A DNA stretch of 64,000 bases from Heligmosomoides polygyrus polygyrus (Eukaryota; Nematoda; Chromadorea; Rhabditida; Heligmosomidae). The stretch spans positions 51,939,631 to 52,003,630 of the forward strand of contig OX377206.1 of NCBI GenBank assembly GCA_947396885.1, read 5' to 3'. The notes beneath the pieces were generated by a model, which saw nothing but the letters and a program-made list of their open reading frames with translations, was not told where the DNA came from and ran no database searches. Shown piece after piece: positions 23,745 through 34,382 of this stretch (positions are counted from its first letter, which is position 1; every line of letters begins with the position of its first letter). Position numbers and translations under genes: made by a program.

Positions 23745-24290
23745 CCTTCCGTCGCAGTTTTACTTGGCTCGACAACCTGGTTACTGGTGACGAAAAGTGG
23801 GTTCCTCACGTAAATCGTTCACGAGCGCGCCAGTGGCTTCGAATGTGGAGAATCTGGGGTACCAACGCTGAAGCCGGAATTCCATTCTAAGAACACAATG
23901 CACAGTGTTTGGTGAAACTGCAAAAAAATCATTCACTAAGAGTTTCTCCAAACAAACTGCTGCTACCGTCGAGATGGGAAAATAGGACAAGGTATTTTTC
24001 CTCCACAACACTGCTCGTCACACATTGCGAAGAAGACCCAGAAAAATACTCCAAAGCTTGGAATGGCTTTTACTGGCCCACCCAACGTATTCATCAGGCT
24101 CGGGGCCAACAGACTAATATCTATTTATCTGGCTCTGATTTGGTTTCAAAAGCATTCGGTTTTCTTTAAGTGTTTGGCTAGAACATGGAACATCAAACAG
24201 CTAACCGTATTTTCAAGGAAATTTAGCGATTTAGCGAGAATTTAGCAAAAAGTTTTAGTTCAAAAAATCGTTTAAAAAGTTAACGCCTGC
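23745..24290 (+). pseudogene. mariner transposase relic
   Basis: Translation gives WLDNLVTGDEKWV (the first catalytic Asp in DEKW), NRSRARQWL, then frameshifts. HNTARHTLRR replaces the DNARPH block, followed by YSSGSGPTD near 24100 and a C-terminal remnant. Stops and frameshifts are frequent. It is related to the element at 19440-20694. Terminal repeats were not found. Confidence 0.7.
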
Positions 24291-24434
24291 AGTTGAATCA
24301 CAACTGATCCAAACGGTAATCAAAAATTACCCCCTATAAATGGCATTACAGTGATTCAGTTGTCAACAATTATGGTTTATGGTTTGTATATTTTCTTATT
24401 GTTGATTGTATCGGAGAAGATAAATGTATTTTAA

Positions 24435-24836
24435 CACGTTGACAACCAGAGCGATTTTCGCGCGTCTGTCATGTGGGACCAAGCCCCTCACGACACGACA
24501 TCCCGCAACCCAAACGTCGATCAGCAACAATTGATCCTCTATTTATTATTGAACAGGTATTACCACCAATAAAAATTTGTGCTGAACACCATTATAAAAA
24601 TCAGAAATTTGATGTGAGTGTACTTTAGTTATTACTGTTATTTCGAGAATGAGACGACTGATCACCTTAATTTGCCTGTACCTACCGCAGGACGCAGATT
24701 TTGGTAAAAACGTGCGTCGGATTCGGGTTCGGCATCCCAAAAACACCCCTATAGGCGAAGTTTGAGCTAAATCGGTGGTTTCGAAATAATTTTATTAGAG
24801 GTGCGCCCCGATTTGGGACACATTGTCCTCAACGTG
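24435..24836. mobile_element. TTAA-flanked MITE (piggyBac-like)
   Basis: TTAA occurs immediately outside both ends (24431-24434, 24837-24840). Termini are CACGTTGACAACC (left) and, reverse complemented, CACGTTGAGGACAATG (right). The 402-bp interior is non-coding. TTAA duplication is the hallmark of piggyBac transposition. A shorter element with similar ends lies at 43596-43731. Confidence 0.75.
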
Positions 24837-25172
24837 TTAAAAATTGTAAAAAGTGGTGGCAAACTTTTCTGTAAACCCAATAGTTAACGATGAGATGGAG
24901 TGGAGTTTTCCGCAGCGACGGCGGTCTGCGCCTTCGCCAGCGCCGTCGGTCAGCAGACAAATCTTGGATGTTGGACTGGCAAGACACTCTGCGCTATTTG
25001 TATCAGCACGGGGCTTCGGCAGTTGGGCCCATTCACTTTGCGCTACTGACGGGAATCTGACTCTAAGTAATAGTGAGATGCCATGTCCGACTTTCTATGA
25101 ACCTCGGCATGATGTCGTATTCGTAGTAGTTCTTGTTTGAACTCTGGGCGAGGTTGGTAACAGCGTTTATTT

Positions 25173-25208
25173 GGCTTACGTTTCGGCGGGATCGCCTTCT
25201 TCAGAGCC
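25173..25208 (-). ncRNA. candidate hammerhead-ribozyme-like motif at the 3' end of the Penelope element
   Basis: The minus strand reads GGCT, CTGAAGA, A, GGCG-ATCC-CGCC, GAAA, CGTA, AGCC. This follows the type I hammerhead order. GGCT/AGCC can form stem I, CUGAAGA fits the CUGANGA core, GGCG/CGCC forms stem II, GAAA is the second core, and AC-GU would be a two-pair stem III before the cleavage site GUA. Hammerheads are established in Penelope-like elements. Against it: one extra A stands between CUGANGA and stem II, stem III has no loop, and stem I is short. Confidence 0.4.
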
Positions 25209-25391
25209 TGAAAGGAAACAAACCTAAGTGTGATCACTCGACCAAGGGTCTCCTCAACCCTACTGGATTTTGAGACCAATTAGACGTCCACAAGATGAGA
25301 AAGAGACAGTAATCGACCTCACCTAATCAAGGAACGCCAGGTGATCAGGGCAGTAGTGGCCGTGAGGATACCAGCGAAGACCGTACCCTGA

Positions 25392-26261
25392 CTAGAATGC
25401 TAGCCGGAGGTATGGCCTGAGCTCCCGGGTTATATATAGGCACTCCCCCTTCCGGTTGATTTTTGGGTCAGTAGCCTGTATCCAAAATGCCTCAAGGGCC
25501 TTCCGCGCCGACGTTTGGGGCTCACGCGCTAGAATTTTGAATGTGACCCCGAAGTCCTCTCCGTGGTGGGCGTTGACCCTGTGGCCACCCAGTGCAGTGG
25601 AAACCCGCGACCTTTGTTTGCCCTCCAAGTGTTCCTTGGCGCGCACATGGAGTGGACGAGAAGTTTCGCCGATATAATTCTCACCGCAACTGTGACAGGT
25701 GATCCTGTAAACTGTTCCAGAAACGGCGCAATCTCCCTCCCTGCCAGCCGGACAGACCACACAGTTAGGAGTGACACAAAGGCGGTCGTACATACGGTTT
25801 CTTACCAGCCGGTGTTTAAGGCTACTGGGGGGTAATTCTGTAAGAACTACCGACTCATCTAATCCCGCTCTCCTCAGGCACTTTCTGATGGAAGTGCTAA
25901 CCTCATCAGAGATAAACGGCATTAGAAAAGGTATCTTGTTTGAAAGAGCCTCCGGCGTGCCTTCTTTATTTTCCCGGTTGTGTCTACCCCTTTGTAAAGT
26001 CCCTGAGCTTACGTACCCATTTTGCGCAGCGATTTCGCGTGCCAACTTTAGAGATTCCCTGCGCTCTTGCTCCCCACTGCAGACCTCCGCTGCTGTATTG
26101 AACATGTTTCTTATTACAGCTTTTTTGGTTCGAGTGGGATGGGCCGAGCGATAGTGCACGATGATATTTTTATTGCTGGGCTTACGATACCACTTCGTGG
26201 TGAGCCTACCACCCAGGAGCTGCACTTGAACGTTGAGAAATGGTAGCCAGCTTTCGCTAGG
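25392..26261 (-). pseudogene. Penelope-like protein, C-terminal part: RT thumb and GIY-YIG endonuclease (5'-truncated)
   Basis: The open frame covers the part downstream of the RT palm: SESWLPFLNVQVQLLGG, TKWYRKPSNKNIIVHYRSAH and KKAVIRNMFNTA (RT tail). A linker with LKHRLVRNRMYDRL and CVVCPAGREGDC leads to the endonuclease: VYRITCHSCGENYIGETSRP, LHVRAKEHLEG and FWIQATDPKINRKGE. The GIY and YIG motifs appear as VYRI and YIG, with the CxxC typical of the Penelope endonuclease. The frame runs intact to its stop at 25392. The N-terminal RT motifs are missing because the copy is 5'-truncated. The nuclease portion itself looks undamaged. Confidence 0.88.
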
Positions 26262-26290
26262 CCGAAACGTAAGCCAAATAAACGCTGTTA

Positions 26291-26490
26291 NNNNNNNNNN
26301 NNNNNNNNNNNNNNNNNNNNNNNNNNNNNNNNNNNNNNNNNNNNNNNNNNNNNNNNNNNNNNNNNNNNNNNNNNNNNNNNNNNNNNNNNNNNNNNNNNNN
26401 NNNNNNNNNNNNNNNNNNNNNNNNNNNNNNNNNNNNNNNNNNNNNNNNNNNNNNNNNNNNNNNNNNNNNNNNNNNNNNNNNNNNNNNNNN
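26291..26490. other. assembly gap, 200 N
   Basis: Exactly 200 N, the same length as the gap at 48976-49175, which suggests a placeholder size. Left flank is a Penelope-like element, right flank a CR1 ORF1. Confidence 0.99.
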
Positions 26491-27115
26491 GAATGGACAA
26501 AACACCTGGTGAGACTTTTTCTGCCAGTTCGCATGTGAGCAAGGAGCTGGTCTCTTAGATTCTGATTAGGCAGCGCTATTTGGTTATTCTTCCCCGATTT
26601 CCTAATTTTGTTGGTTTGTTAGCCGGAAAGCGGTTCACTGTTATTCGACCAGCGTTGAATTCATGGAGCAGTTCATCATTACCCGAGGTAACTATTTCTT
26701 CTTTAAGAATTTCACGATCAAATCGCCTCGTATCTTCCTCACTTTTTTTCTCGTCGATACCAATCCAAGTGATCATTCTTTGTTTTTCATCTATCTTATA
26801 ACCGTCATTCTTAACTTTCACCATTGTGGAATAAAGAAGAGTTTTTTGTGCCGACGGACTGTTATTTTTTGCACCCGCTTTTGCTTCTAAAGCTGTTATA
26901 CGTGATAAGATATCCTGCTGAGTGTCTTGAATCTTCTTCACTTCTGCAAAAATCCGCTCAAAAGAAGTTGTTAAGATAGCCTGCAAATTATTGGAGTAGG
27001 AGTCAAAACGTTCAATTAGGCGAATTGCCCATAGAGGCATATCAGGTTTAGCTTCTGTATCTGAACAGTTCCTTTTCTTCATTGTTGGTTTATTCATGAT
27101 ATAGAGAAGAAGCAC
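26491..27115 (-). pseudogene. CR1-type non-LTR retrotransposon ORF1 (truncated by the gap)
   Basis: The 179-residue minus frame (27115-26576) has an N-terminal basic stretch, then a coiled-coil-like region (FERIFAEVKKIQDTQQDILS, RITALEAKAGAK). An RNA-binding-like block follows: KQRMITWIGIDEKKSEEDTR, FDREILKEEI, HEFNAGRITVNRFPANKP and GNRGRITK. After a one-base frameshift near 26580 it continues as ALPNQNLRDQLLAHMRTGRK into the gap. This layout matches ORF1 proteins of nematode CR1-like elements. The rest of the element, including RT, is not seen here. Confidence 0.7.
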
Positions 27116-27150
27116 TTACAGATACAACCGCTCACGGCCAAAGATGGGTA

Positions 27151-27180
27151 GTAACTGAGTAACTGAGTAACTGAGTAACT
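27151..27180. repeat. 8-bp tandem repeat (GTAACTGA)n
   Basis: Three full units plus a partial one, without interruption. Confidence 0.9.
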
Positions 27181-27794
27181 TTTGTTGCGTTTCTGCCACA
27201 TTTTTTTCAAGATCAAAAACTATAGCCGCTCTTTCCGATTTAACTGAAAAAGCGTTATCGCGTAGGCTCTGGAGATTCCAAAAGCGATTTTCAGCATAAC
27301 AAAGACTGCAAACGTTTTTAGCTTCAAAGTTTAAAAGAAACGTGGCAGATACTCAAGCATCGTTCTATTTATCAACACTGCTTCAAAACAAGGTTCCACC
27401 AATGTTCAATGTTCTCCTAAACTGGCTAATCTACTGCAGCTCTTACCCTGTCGTGTTCTTAAGGAACTAACTTGAGCTCTTCGATTGTCCTGTGCTCATA
27501 TGCTTTTGTATGTATCTAATCCCCAGAAGACAACACGGGAATCTAGTGACGTAAGGGCTTTACGGAAAACAATAAAAACGTGTTTAAAACCTATACGTAT
27601 GTAGCCAGCAGGTATGGGATTCACTTCATCCGCAGCCTCATTGTAGCCATGCAAGTCCTCTCCAACACGCTGTGGGCAACCAGCGTTACGTACTTCAAAA
27701 AGACGCTATTCTTGAAATATCAAGTAACGAATTCCTTGTGTCGCAGAGAAAATCCCGAATGTGATCCCTCTACCAGACTGCATCCATCTCACTA

Positions 27795-28437
27795 TTATTC
27801 GTAGTAGTTCTTGTTTGAACTCTGGGCGAGGTTGGTAACAGCGTTTATTTGGCTTACGTTTCGGCCTAGCGAAAGCTGGCTACCATTTCTCAACGTTCAA
27901 GTGCAGCTCCTGGGTGGTAGGCTCACCACGAAGTGGTATCGTAAGCCCAGCAATAAAAATATCATCGTGCACTATCGCTCGGCCCATCCCACTCGAACCA
28001 AAAAAGCTGTAATAAGAAACATGTTCAATACAGCAGCGGAGGTCTGCAGTGGGGAGCAAGAGCGCAGGGAATCTCTAAAGTTGGCACGCGAAATCGCTGC
28101 GCAAAATGGGTACGTAAGCTCAGGGACTTTACAAAGGGGTAGACACAACCGGGAAAATAAAGAAGGCACGCCGGAGGCTCTTTCAAACAAGATACCTTTT
28201 CTAATGCCGTTTATCTCTGATGAGGTTAGCACTTCCATCAGAAAGTGCCTGAGGAGAGCGGGATTAGATGAGTCGGTAGTTCTTACAGAATTACCCCCCA
28301 GTAGCCTTAAACACCGGCTGGTAAGAAACCGTATGTACGACCGCCTTTGTGTCACTCCTAACTGTGTGGTCTGTCCGGCTGGCAGGGAGGGAGATTGCGC
28401 CGTTTCTGGAACAGTTTACAGGATCACCTGTCACACA
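27795..28437 (+). mobile_element. Penelope-like element, copy 2 (truncated inside the endonuclease)
   Basis: Plus-strand copy, by eye essentially identical to 25700-26290 reversed. It starts with the inverted terminal sequence (TTTATTTGGCTTACGTTTCG at about 27845) joined to CTAGCGAAAGCTGGC, the same junction as in copy 1. The reading frame from there to 28437 encodes the RT tail, linker and the first endonuclease residues VYRITCH. It then jumps into unrelated DNA (TTPANFNHKL), so it lacks YIG and the catalytic core. Confidence 0.85.
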
Positions 28438-28499
28438 ACCCCAGCTAACTTCAATCACAAACTTGAAGCACACCTCAAACAAAGCGGATTTTTCTGATG

Positions 28500-29395
28500 T
28501 TTCTTTTCCCTAAATCTCAGATAGCAAATCAGTCTCTATATCTTGAGATAGACCGGTAGAATGAAGATTTCCCTTAAAAATAACTTTTTACTTACATTAG
28601 ACTGCGCTTAACTTTTTTTGATAAACTATTGTGCACGTTTCGGCTATTTGATATCAATACTTGTAAAAAATAGTTGCCACTACCAAATTCAATAAGACAC
28701 TCAAAAAACTCAATATTTTGATAGAGTACAAGTATATTTTTTAGTGAATGAACAGCTTGAATAAAAGCACTTTTCGCGTCTCGATTCAATTCATCGAAGA
28801 AACCATTCTTCGCAGATCTCCAAAAAGCAACCTTCCTTGCAATTTTTTAGTGCTCAACTGTTTTCACATCTCTTTCGAAACAATAATTTTCCTCCACTTT
28901 TGCTGGTCTTTTGAGAGCCAATTTTTGCTGTGTTCTTTTGTGATAAACGGATCTTGTAATACTTTTGGCTCAATAAATATTGTATTGTATTGTAAAACCG
29001 CACTGCTCTTTACGACTTTGTCATCGAAGGGAATGATAAAATGAGAAAGTTTCGCCACCGCAAACATTGCATTATTTTCTTCTGAATTTCAGAGAATAAT
29101 TCATACAATAAAAAGGCCGATACCGTATGTGCTGTGCTACGCATGTATATGCAAGTGTGCAATCAAATGGGTAGCCTGTGAACATACAACGCGACCCGTT
29201 GCTCCCATCCATATTTTGCAACTCTCGCCGTGTTAGGGAATGGTTCACAAACCGTTGCTAAATGGAAATACTGGTCAAAATACTGGAGCATAGTGGATGC
29301 TTTGGCATTTTTTGTGAACTTTTCACCCGTTGCTTTGCACTGCAGACGAAGCAGCACATATTACGTTTGTTATATTCTTCTAACGATAACGCCCG
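28500..29395. other. no gene recognised
   Basis: AT-rich. A minus-strand frame at 28864-29067 (KLSHFIIPFDDKVVKSSAVL) could be part of a decayed transposon protein, but I cannot assign it. Confidence 0.3.
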
Positions 29396-29885
29396 ATCAT
29401 GACGGACGTCATGCTGCTGCGAGGTCTGCTCCGAAGCACACGGGTCTACCGAACGACACGCAGGTAGAGTTGCTGCAAGCAGAGGTTGGGTGTGAAGGGA
29501 GCTAAAGCTCTCCGTCAATGGGCCGAATCGCGTGGAGGGCGTCAGGCGAGATGCACGCTCGGGTTCCAACGAGTTCTCAGCGCGAACTGCACTATTTGGC
29601 TTTCTGCGCCTTGTTTCGGCAACGATTTGCTCGTCGGCGGCCAATTCCAAAATCGGTTTCGATGTCGGTCGGGGAGTGGCGGGTCGTGGAGTGCGAGCGA
29701 AGAGGGATGGAGAGCGCAGAGAGGAAGGCGAAGCCAGCGTCATCCCTCCCCAACTTCACGATGTCCCTTCGATTTCCTGGTTTTCTTGCACTCAGTTGCC
29801 CCTCGCTCGCTCGTAAACTCGTCGCCGAAAGTTTTTGTCCCCTGAAGACCTGAGTTGGCGCATTTAGTCCCAGCTGCTAAGTCCG
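29396..29885. other. GC-rich island with overlapping frames on both strands
   Basis: Base composition rises sharply between AT-rich neighbours, and open frames of 94-161 residues exist in four registers, as expected of GC-rich DNA without stops. No domain is recognisable. It could be a promoter-like or exon-bearing region, or a transposon piece. I see no convincing splice sites bounding a unique frame. Confidence 0.25.
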
Positions 29886-32515
29886 TCATGTTCGGTCTTT
29901 GGTGATCGCGAGATAGTGAAGAAGGTAGAGCATCTTTGACTCCGCCGTATCCGGTCAGGACGTTCGTTCACCACTCAAGAGCAGTGAACTCGTTAGCATA
30001 ATTAGCCTCCTAAGTGGCGTTGGCCGACGAGGCGCTATGCTTCTTTTCCACGGTAGGCACAGCAGAATAGTTGAGCACTAGAAGCAGTATTGCATACGAA
30101 TGAATTGAATGATGTTACGAACAGTCTGAGGATTCTAAAAGCATAAAGTACCATAGCAGTTAGCCTTCATCTTTCGTAATTAAGTTCTACTGGTATAGCA
30201 CTTGCTGTCATTCTTTTATTACCTTCTTTTATTCGAAACTCTCACTCATCCGTGCTAAAGTTCGTCCATCCAGAAACCCGCGCATTCTCGATGACCATAT
30301 TTAATGTGCCTGTTTGCTCACATCAAATCGAAACAATTATGACTTTAGTTAAATCCGAACCTGTCATTATTGAATATTTTTAACTCACCTAACTAAATAA
30401 GGGCACAATATGTTTGAAATTTTATAACATTTTATTCAAATGAAACTAACGGTTTAAGTTCATTTTTGATTGATAGCAAAAATTCTGTCTGCGTGGAGTA
30501 ACACAGATTTAAACGGTGCATCATAGACAGTTACAACAACATATACATATGTCCTCACGTGGCTCTTTCCAGTGTAAGCAGCAGCTACACTATCAACCAA
30601 ACAAAAATTGCGACGATCCAATCGAGTTCTTGGCGCGTTCTCTTAACTAAACAAGCTGCATGATTGGTGTTTTTCCGTTTAAACAAAGTTTCAGTTTAGT
30701 TTCACTGTTTTTCTTCAAAGAATAAAAATTTTAAAAGTTTTCAAACAGTGTGTTCACATATTTGGGCAGGTCGGAGAGTTTAAAGGAAAGTCATAGTATA
30801 TTTTTTATGAACAAGAATTATTCCGGAAAGCCTCTATTTTGTCTCCAGCTTCTCTCTTCTTGAAACCTCGGCATGGTTAGTTCTTGTTGTTGTCAATAAT
30901 GTGCCAACGAGGTTTTTGAGGTGGATCTTTATTTTATTCTTTCCTCTATTTTGTGTTGAAAAAGCTGGTTTTAGCTCGGGAGATGTTCAGATTGATTTCA
31001 AATCCGCGTCAAGCTTGCTGTCCAATTTGTTTCGAAAAATGTCCAATTTGACGTGAAAGTCGTATACAATATGCGCTCCATCTCGATGTTGTGTGCATGT
31101 AAGGACGGCGATTCGTTGCCACTTGGCTTATTGTTAGTAGTCGGAGGCGAGTTATCGGAATATAGCGTGTGTCAAACGATAGCCGTCTGACCGATGTCCT
31201 AATTAAGGAATCCTTGCCGAACTGGATGGGTACACTCGTTGAAAGTCAGATGACGTGATTTTCTAGCTTCGCAAATGAATTCTAAATTCACAGCGCCGGC
31301 GGTGTTCACAACGCGTGGCTTCCGTCCCAGAAACCACTCTCCTTTGGGTTCACGTTCCAGTCAGGACTGGTCCCCGATTAATCAAGACTCCGAAGGAGAT
31401 CGCAGTGAAGCCATATTCATGCTGTGCCATAAGTAGCTTTACTGCTCTCGCTGTGTATATGCCTTATGTGACGACGTGGCGCTACTTTAGATTTCTTGAA
31501 AGCTGCTAATCTTTTATGCGAATTGTGTACCGTGTTTGAGGCTAGAATTATCGGGTGAAGTATTTCAGCCACACCATGAGTTGTAATTAATGGAATTATC
31601 ATAGCCAGCAATGACAAGTAGCAAACATGCTTTTTCGGTTTATTGTCACAGTGCACACTTGCTTTTCCTCTTTTCTTGTCATTTTTGTGAATCGCCTTAT
31701 GGTGAGCTCACAGTCTGAGGCAAACCTCTGCGTCGGATGGAGAAGCGATCCGATTTGCATGTCTCGGCCTAATACCAGTTTCTGTAATCGTTTTAACTTC
31801 GACAAGAAGTAGTACTTCTATGCAGCTCCTTCTCGTCCTTGTCGCTTATCTGGCTCCTACTCTTCGGGTGAGCTTTTTCTGCAGAGACTGCTACTGCGAT
31901 GCTACCCCGGTCACATCATTTTTGGTTCAGCTAAGTTGGCAGGAAACCGCCCGAGGAGGCGCTTGGCATACAATAGTCCATTTTAAAGCGGTAACATTCC
32001 GCTTCTCGTTTCCAGTGCTTTTTTGTGGTCATCAAACATAGCGGATGACGGTTACGTTGTTAATACACGACAGCGTGTCTGAACCCATGCATGCTTGCCT
32101 CGAGCGCCGCCACCGCTGGGGCAATCGCGACGAGTCACCGCTCGCTAAATTCTCCCAAGCCGACCTAAAAATTGGATTCCAGCAAGCCTCTCGCTCTTCG
32201 TATACAGCATAGAAATTTGCGCAGTAAGTCGCTGCTGTGGCCTTTCACGATTTATACAGACGTCCACATTTTCGACCAACGCGATTCTCCTTCGAGAGCG
32301 ATTTTCTCTGGTTGAATGAAACTGAAGGCTTCTAATTAGCTGAACAAATACAGCATAATATGTGCATGCAGTTAGAAGAGCAGCAGACGTTGCGAACGGG
32401 TAACACACAGTGCTCTGTCGCCGCGTTTGCAGCCGGTTGCCGCTGCCACCGAACGTTTTCATGAGTTCAGTTCGCCCCATAATATGCAAATATCTTGGTG
32501 CTGTCGCTTTTCCTG
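29886..32515. other. no gene recognised
   Basis: Mostly AT-rich sequence with short frames; no terminal repeats, RNA gene or protein motif that I can support. Confidence 0.35.
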
Positions 32516-32520
32516 GACAT

Positions 32521-33650
32521 ATTAGGTTGAGTCATAAGTTTTGCAACTATTCTGTTTTTCTCAGGAGTTCAAAGTAAACATGCTAAATTATTATATTCTG
32601 TTTGAAATCTTGTTTCCCAGCGATCATTTTGAGTTATGAATTGAGTTTGAATTTTCCTTGCGTTGTTGGAGAGTTTTGTTCACTAGAATGATGACCACTC
32701 AAAGTGGAAAAGTGTGTGATTTTATTTTCAATTATTTAAAGCTCATCAGCAACCCCGCGGCGGATGTACAGCACATGCAGGAAGTCACCGGCAGGTTCAC
32801 TCCTAATCAAATAAGTTAGTGGAAATGGTATCAGCAGTTACTTTCCGCCCACAGGGGCAACAAAGACAAACCACACCAGGGAGGACCAACTGCAGTAAAC
32901 AAAGGGCGCCTGCGCAATTCCATCAAGTCGAAATCTTCTCAAACCACACTAGTACTGACCGCTGACCTCCACACCTCCCAGTGAACCACCGCTTGTCGGT
33001 TGAAGTAAATTGGAAGACCGCCAAAATCGCCTTCGTCAGTGTCTCATGCTCTGGCGGAAACCCAAGTAAATCGCTGTGCTTCCGACTGCCGAGAGCTCCG
33101 GCACCGGTTCAAGCGAGGAGGCCTGGATCGAGTCCTCGCCAGCGATAAAAAAGGGATGCTTCACTATAACTGTAAAGCCGGAAAGCAATAGCTGCAACGC
33201 AACGAGCTGGGGCTTCTGATGTGCTGTGCGTACGGATGTGTAGTGGTCCAATGCACCGGGAGGTGTCAAACCATCCTCGTCGCTCCCTTTGTCCAACAAC
33301 TCGACTGGTTCCAGCAAAAAAAATAGTGGAGAAAGAAGACGATACGAGCCACTGTTTCATCCACCAGGGCAACAGCCAACCGCTTACGGCACTACAAACG
33401 CTGGAAAAAGTCTAGGAATTGGGCTGGATCAAAATAAAAACCGCCATGCACCACGGACACGACTGCCATCTCCTTCGGTCGATGGATCACTTCCTCCACG
33501 GTAGGCGCTTCGTCGAAGTTGATGAGGTCACGGCGGTGGAACACGACTTCTTTAGGACGAAACCAACCAAATTCTACAGAGATGTAATCCACTTAGTTCA
33601 TGAGAAGCAAACTAAACTTATTGAGAATACCAGCACTTACTTCGTTTAGA
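32521..33650 (+). pseudogene. mariner element relic with left terminus
   Basis: The left end TTAGGTTGAGTCATAAGTTT is a typical mariner terminus. The transposase begins near 32688 (MTTQSGKVCDFIFNYLKLIS, then a broken HTH block with WKWYQQLLS). Several stops follow. Patches such as TTRSGPMHREV-like sequence lie in the middle, and the C-terminus is DHFLHGRRFVEVDEVT, then FFRTKPTKFYRDVIH and IENTSTYFV with a stop at 33648. The right terminal repeat was not found. The N- and C-terminal halves are readable, the catalytic centre is not. Confidence 0.65.
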
Positions 33651-34055
33651 CCGATCACTTTTCTTTTGTGTTATAATTTTATTTTGCTGGAAGACAGATT
33701 TTGTTGCAGAATTTATGACGCACCCTAATACATTAAAACGATGGTTCCGGACGCCTGTGCTTAAGTTCGAAATCTTTTGACGCGACAGAAACTCAAGGCT
33801 GACTATGATTTCTGATATTGGTTCTTGCCGGAATCTCTCTAGTGTTCTCTCATTACTCATCCAACTCTTACCAGAGGGATCCTTACTCGGAACTTTTTCA
33901 TTAGTGATCTTTTCAATACATAGTACAAAGATTCTTTGTGGATAATGCAGTAAATGGCGCAAAGAATATGTATACTTTGTCATCTACGCGGCTGATCTAC
34001 CTCCGATTTCATGCCTTTCGGTGTCTGGTTTTCCTTTCTCGAAATTTTCCTAGTG

Positions 34056-34140
34056 TTTTTATTTTATTTTAACGAAGATGTATACCGTAGCAGTCTTAGC
34101 TACAGTATACATCTTCATTAAAATAAAATAAAAAATAAAA
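34056..34140. repeat. AT-rich perfect hairpin
   Basis: TTAACGAAGATGTATAC and its complement GTATACATCTTCATTAA flank an 18-base middle that itself contains GTAGC/GCTAC. The outer flanks TTTTATTT/AAATAAAA extend the stem. It may be a tiny MITE or a snap-back duplication. Confidence 0.75.
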
Positions 34141-34382
34141 AGTGAACTAAAGCTGTTGTTTACTTTAGTTTCAACTCACTTTAAGTTCAGAAAAATTAAT
34201 AAATGAGTAAACTTTATTTTTCTAAAATAGAGACCCTCCAATACGGTTAGAACAACTTTTTGTACAAGGAAAATTTAGCATGACTTCTCTGAAATTTTTT
34301 TATTCACCTGCCCAATAAATCAGCACACTTATTAACGTATAACGTATTCCGATGGTCATGAGAGCACAACAAACAAGTTAGA

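Larger units (their letters stand above)
25110..26290 (-). mobile_element. Penelope-like element, copy 1 (ends in the assembly gap)
   Basis: The element's sense strand is minus. Its coding part (26261-25392) is bordered on both sides by the same 60- to 70-bp sequence in inverted orientation. At 25117-25187 the plus strand reads TTCGTAGTAGTTCTTGTTTG up to TTTGGCTTACGTTTCGGC. At 26262-26290 its reverse complement begins (GCCGAAACGTAAGCC) and runs into the gap. Copy 2 (27795-28437) has the same junction on the opposite strand. Inverted terminal copies are a known quirk of Penelope-like elements. Confidence 0.82.

Noticed and set aside
25392..26534. A single 380-residue protein crossing the first gap
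   Set aside because: The frame crosses 200 N of unknown length; the residues before the gap belong to a CR1 ORF1 and those after it to a Penelope-like element.
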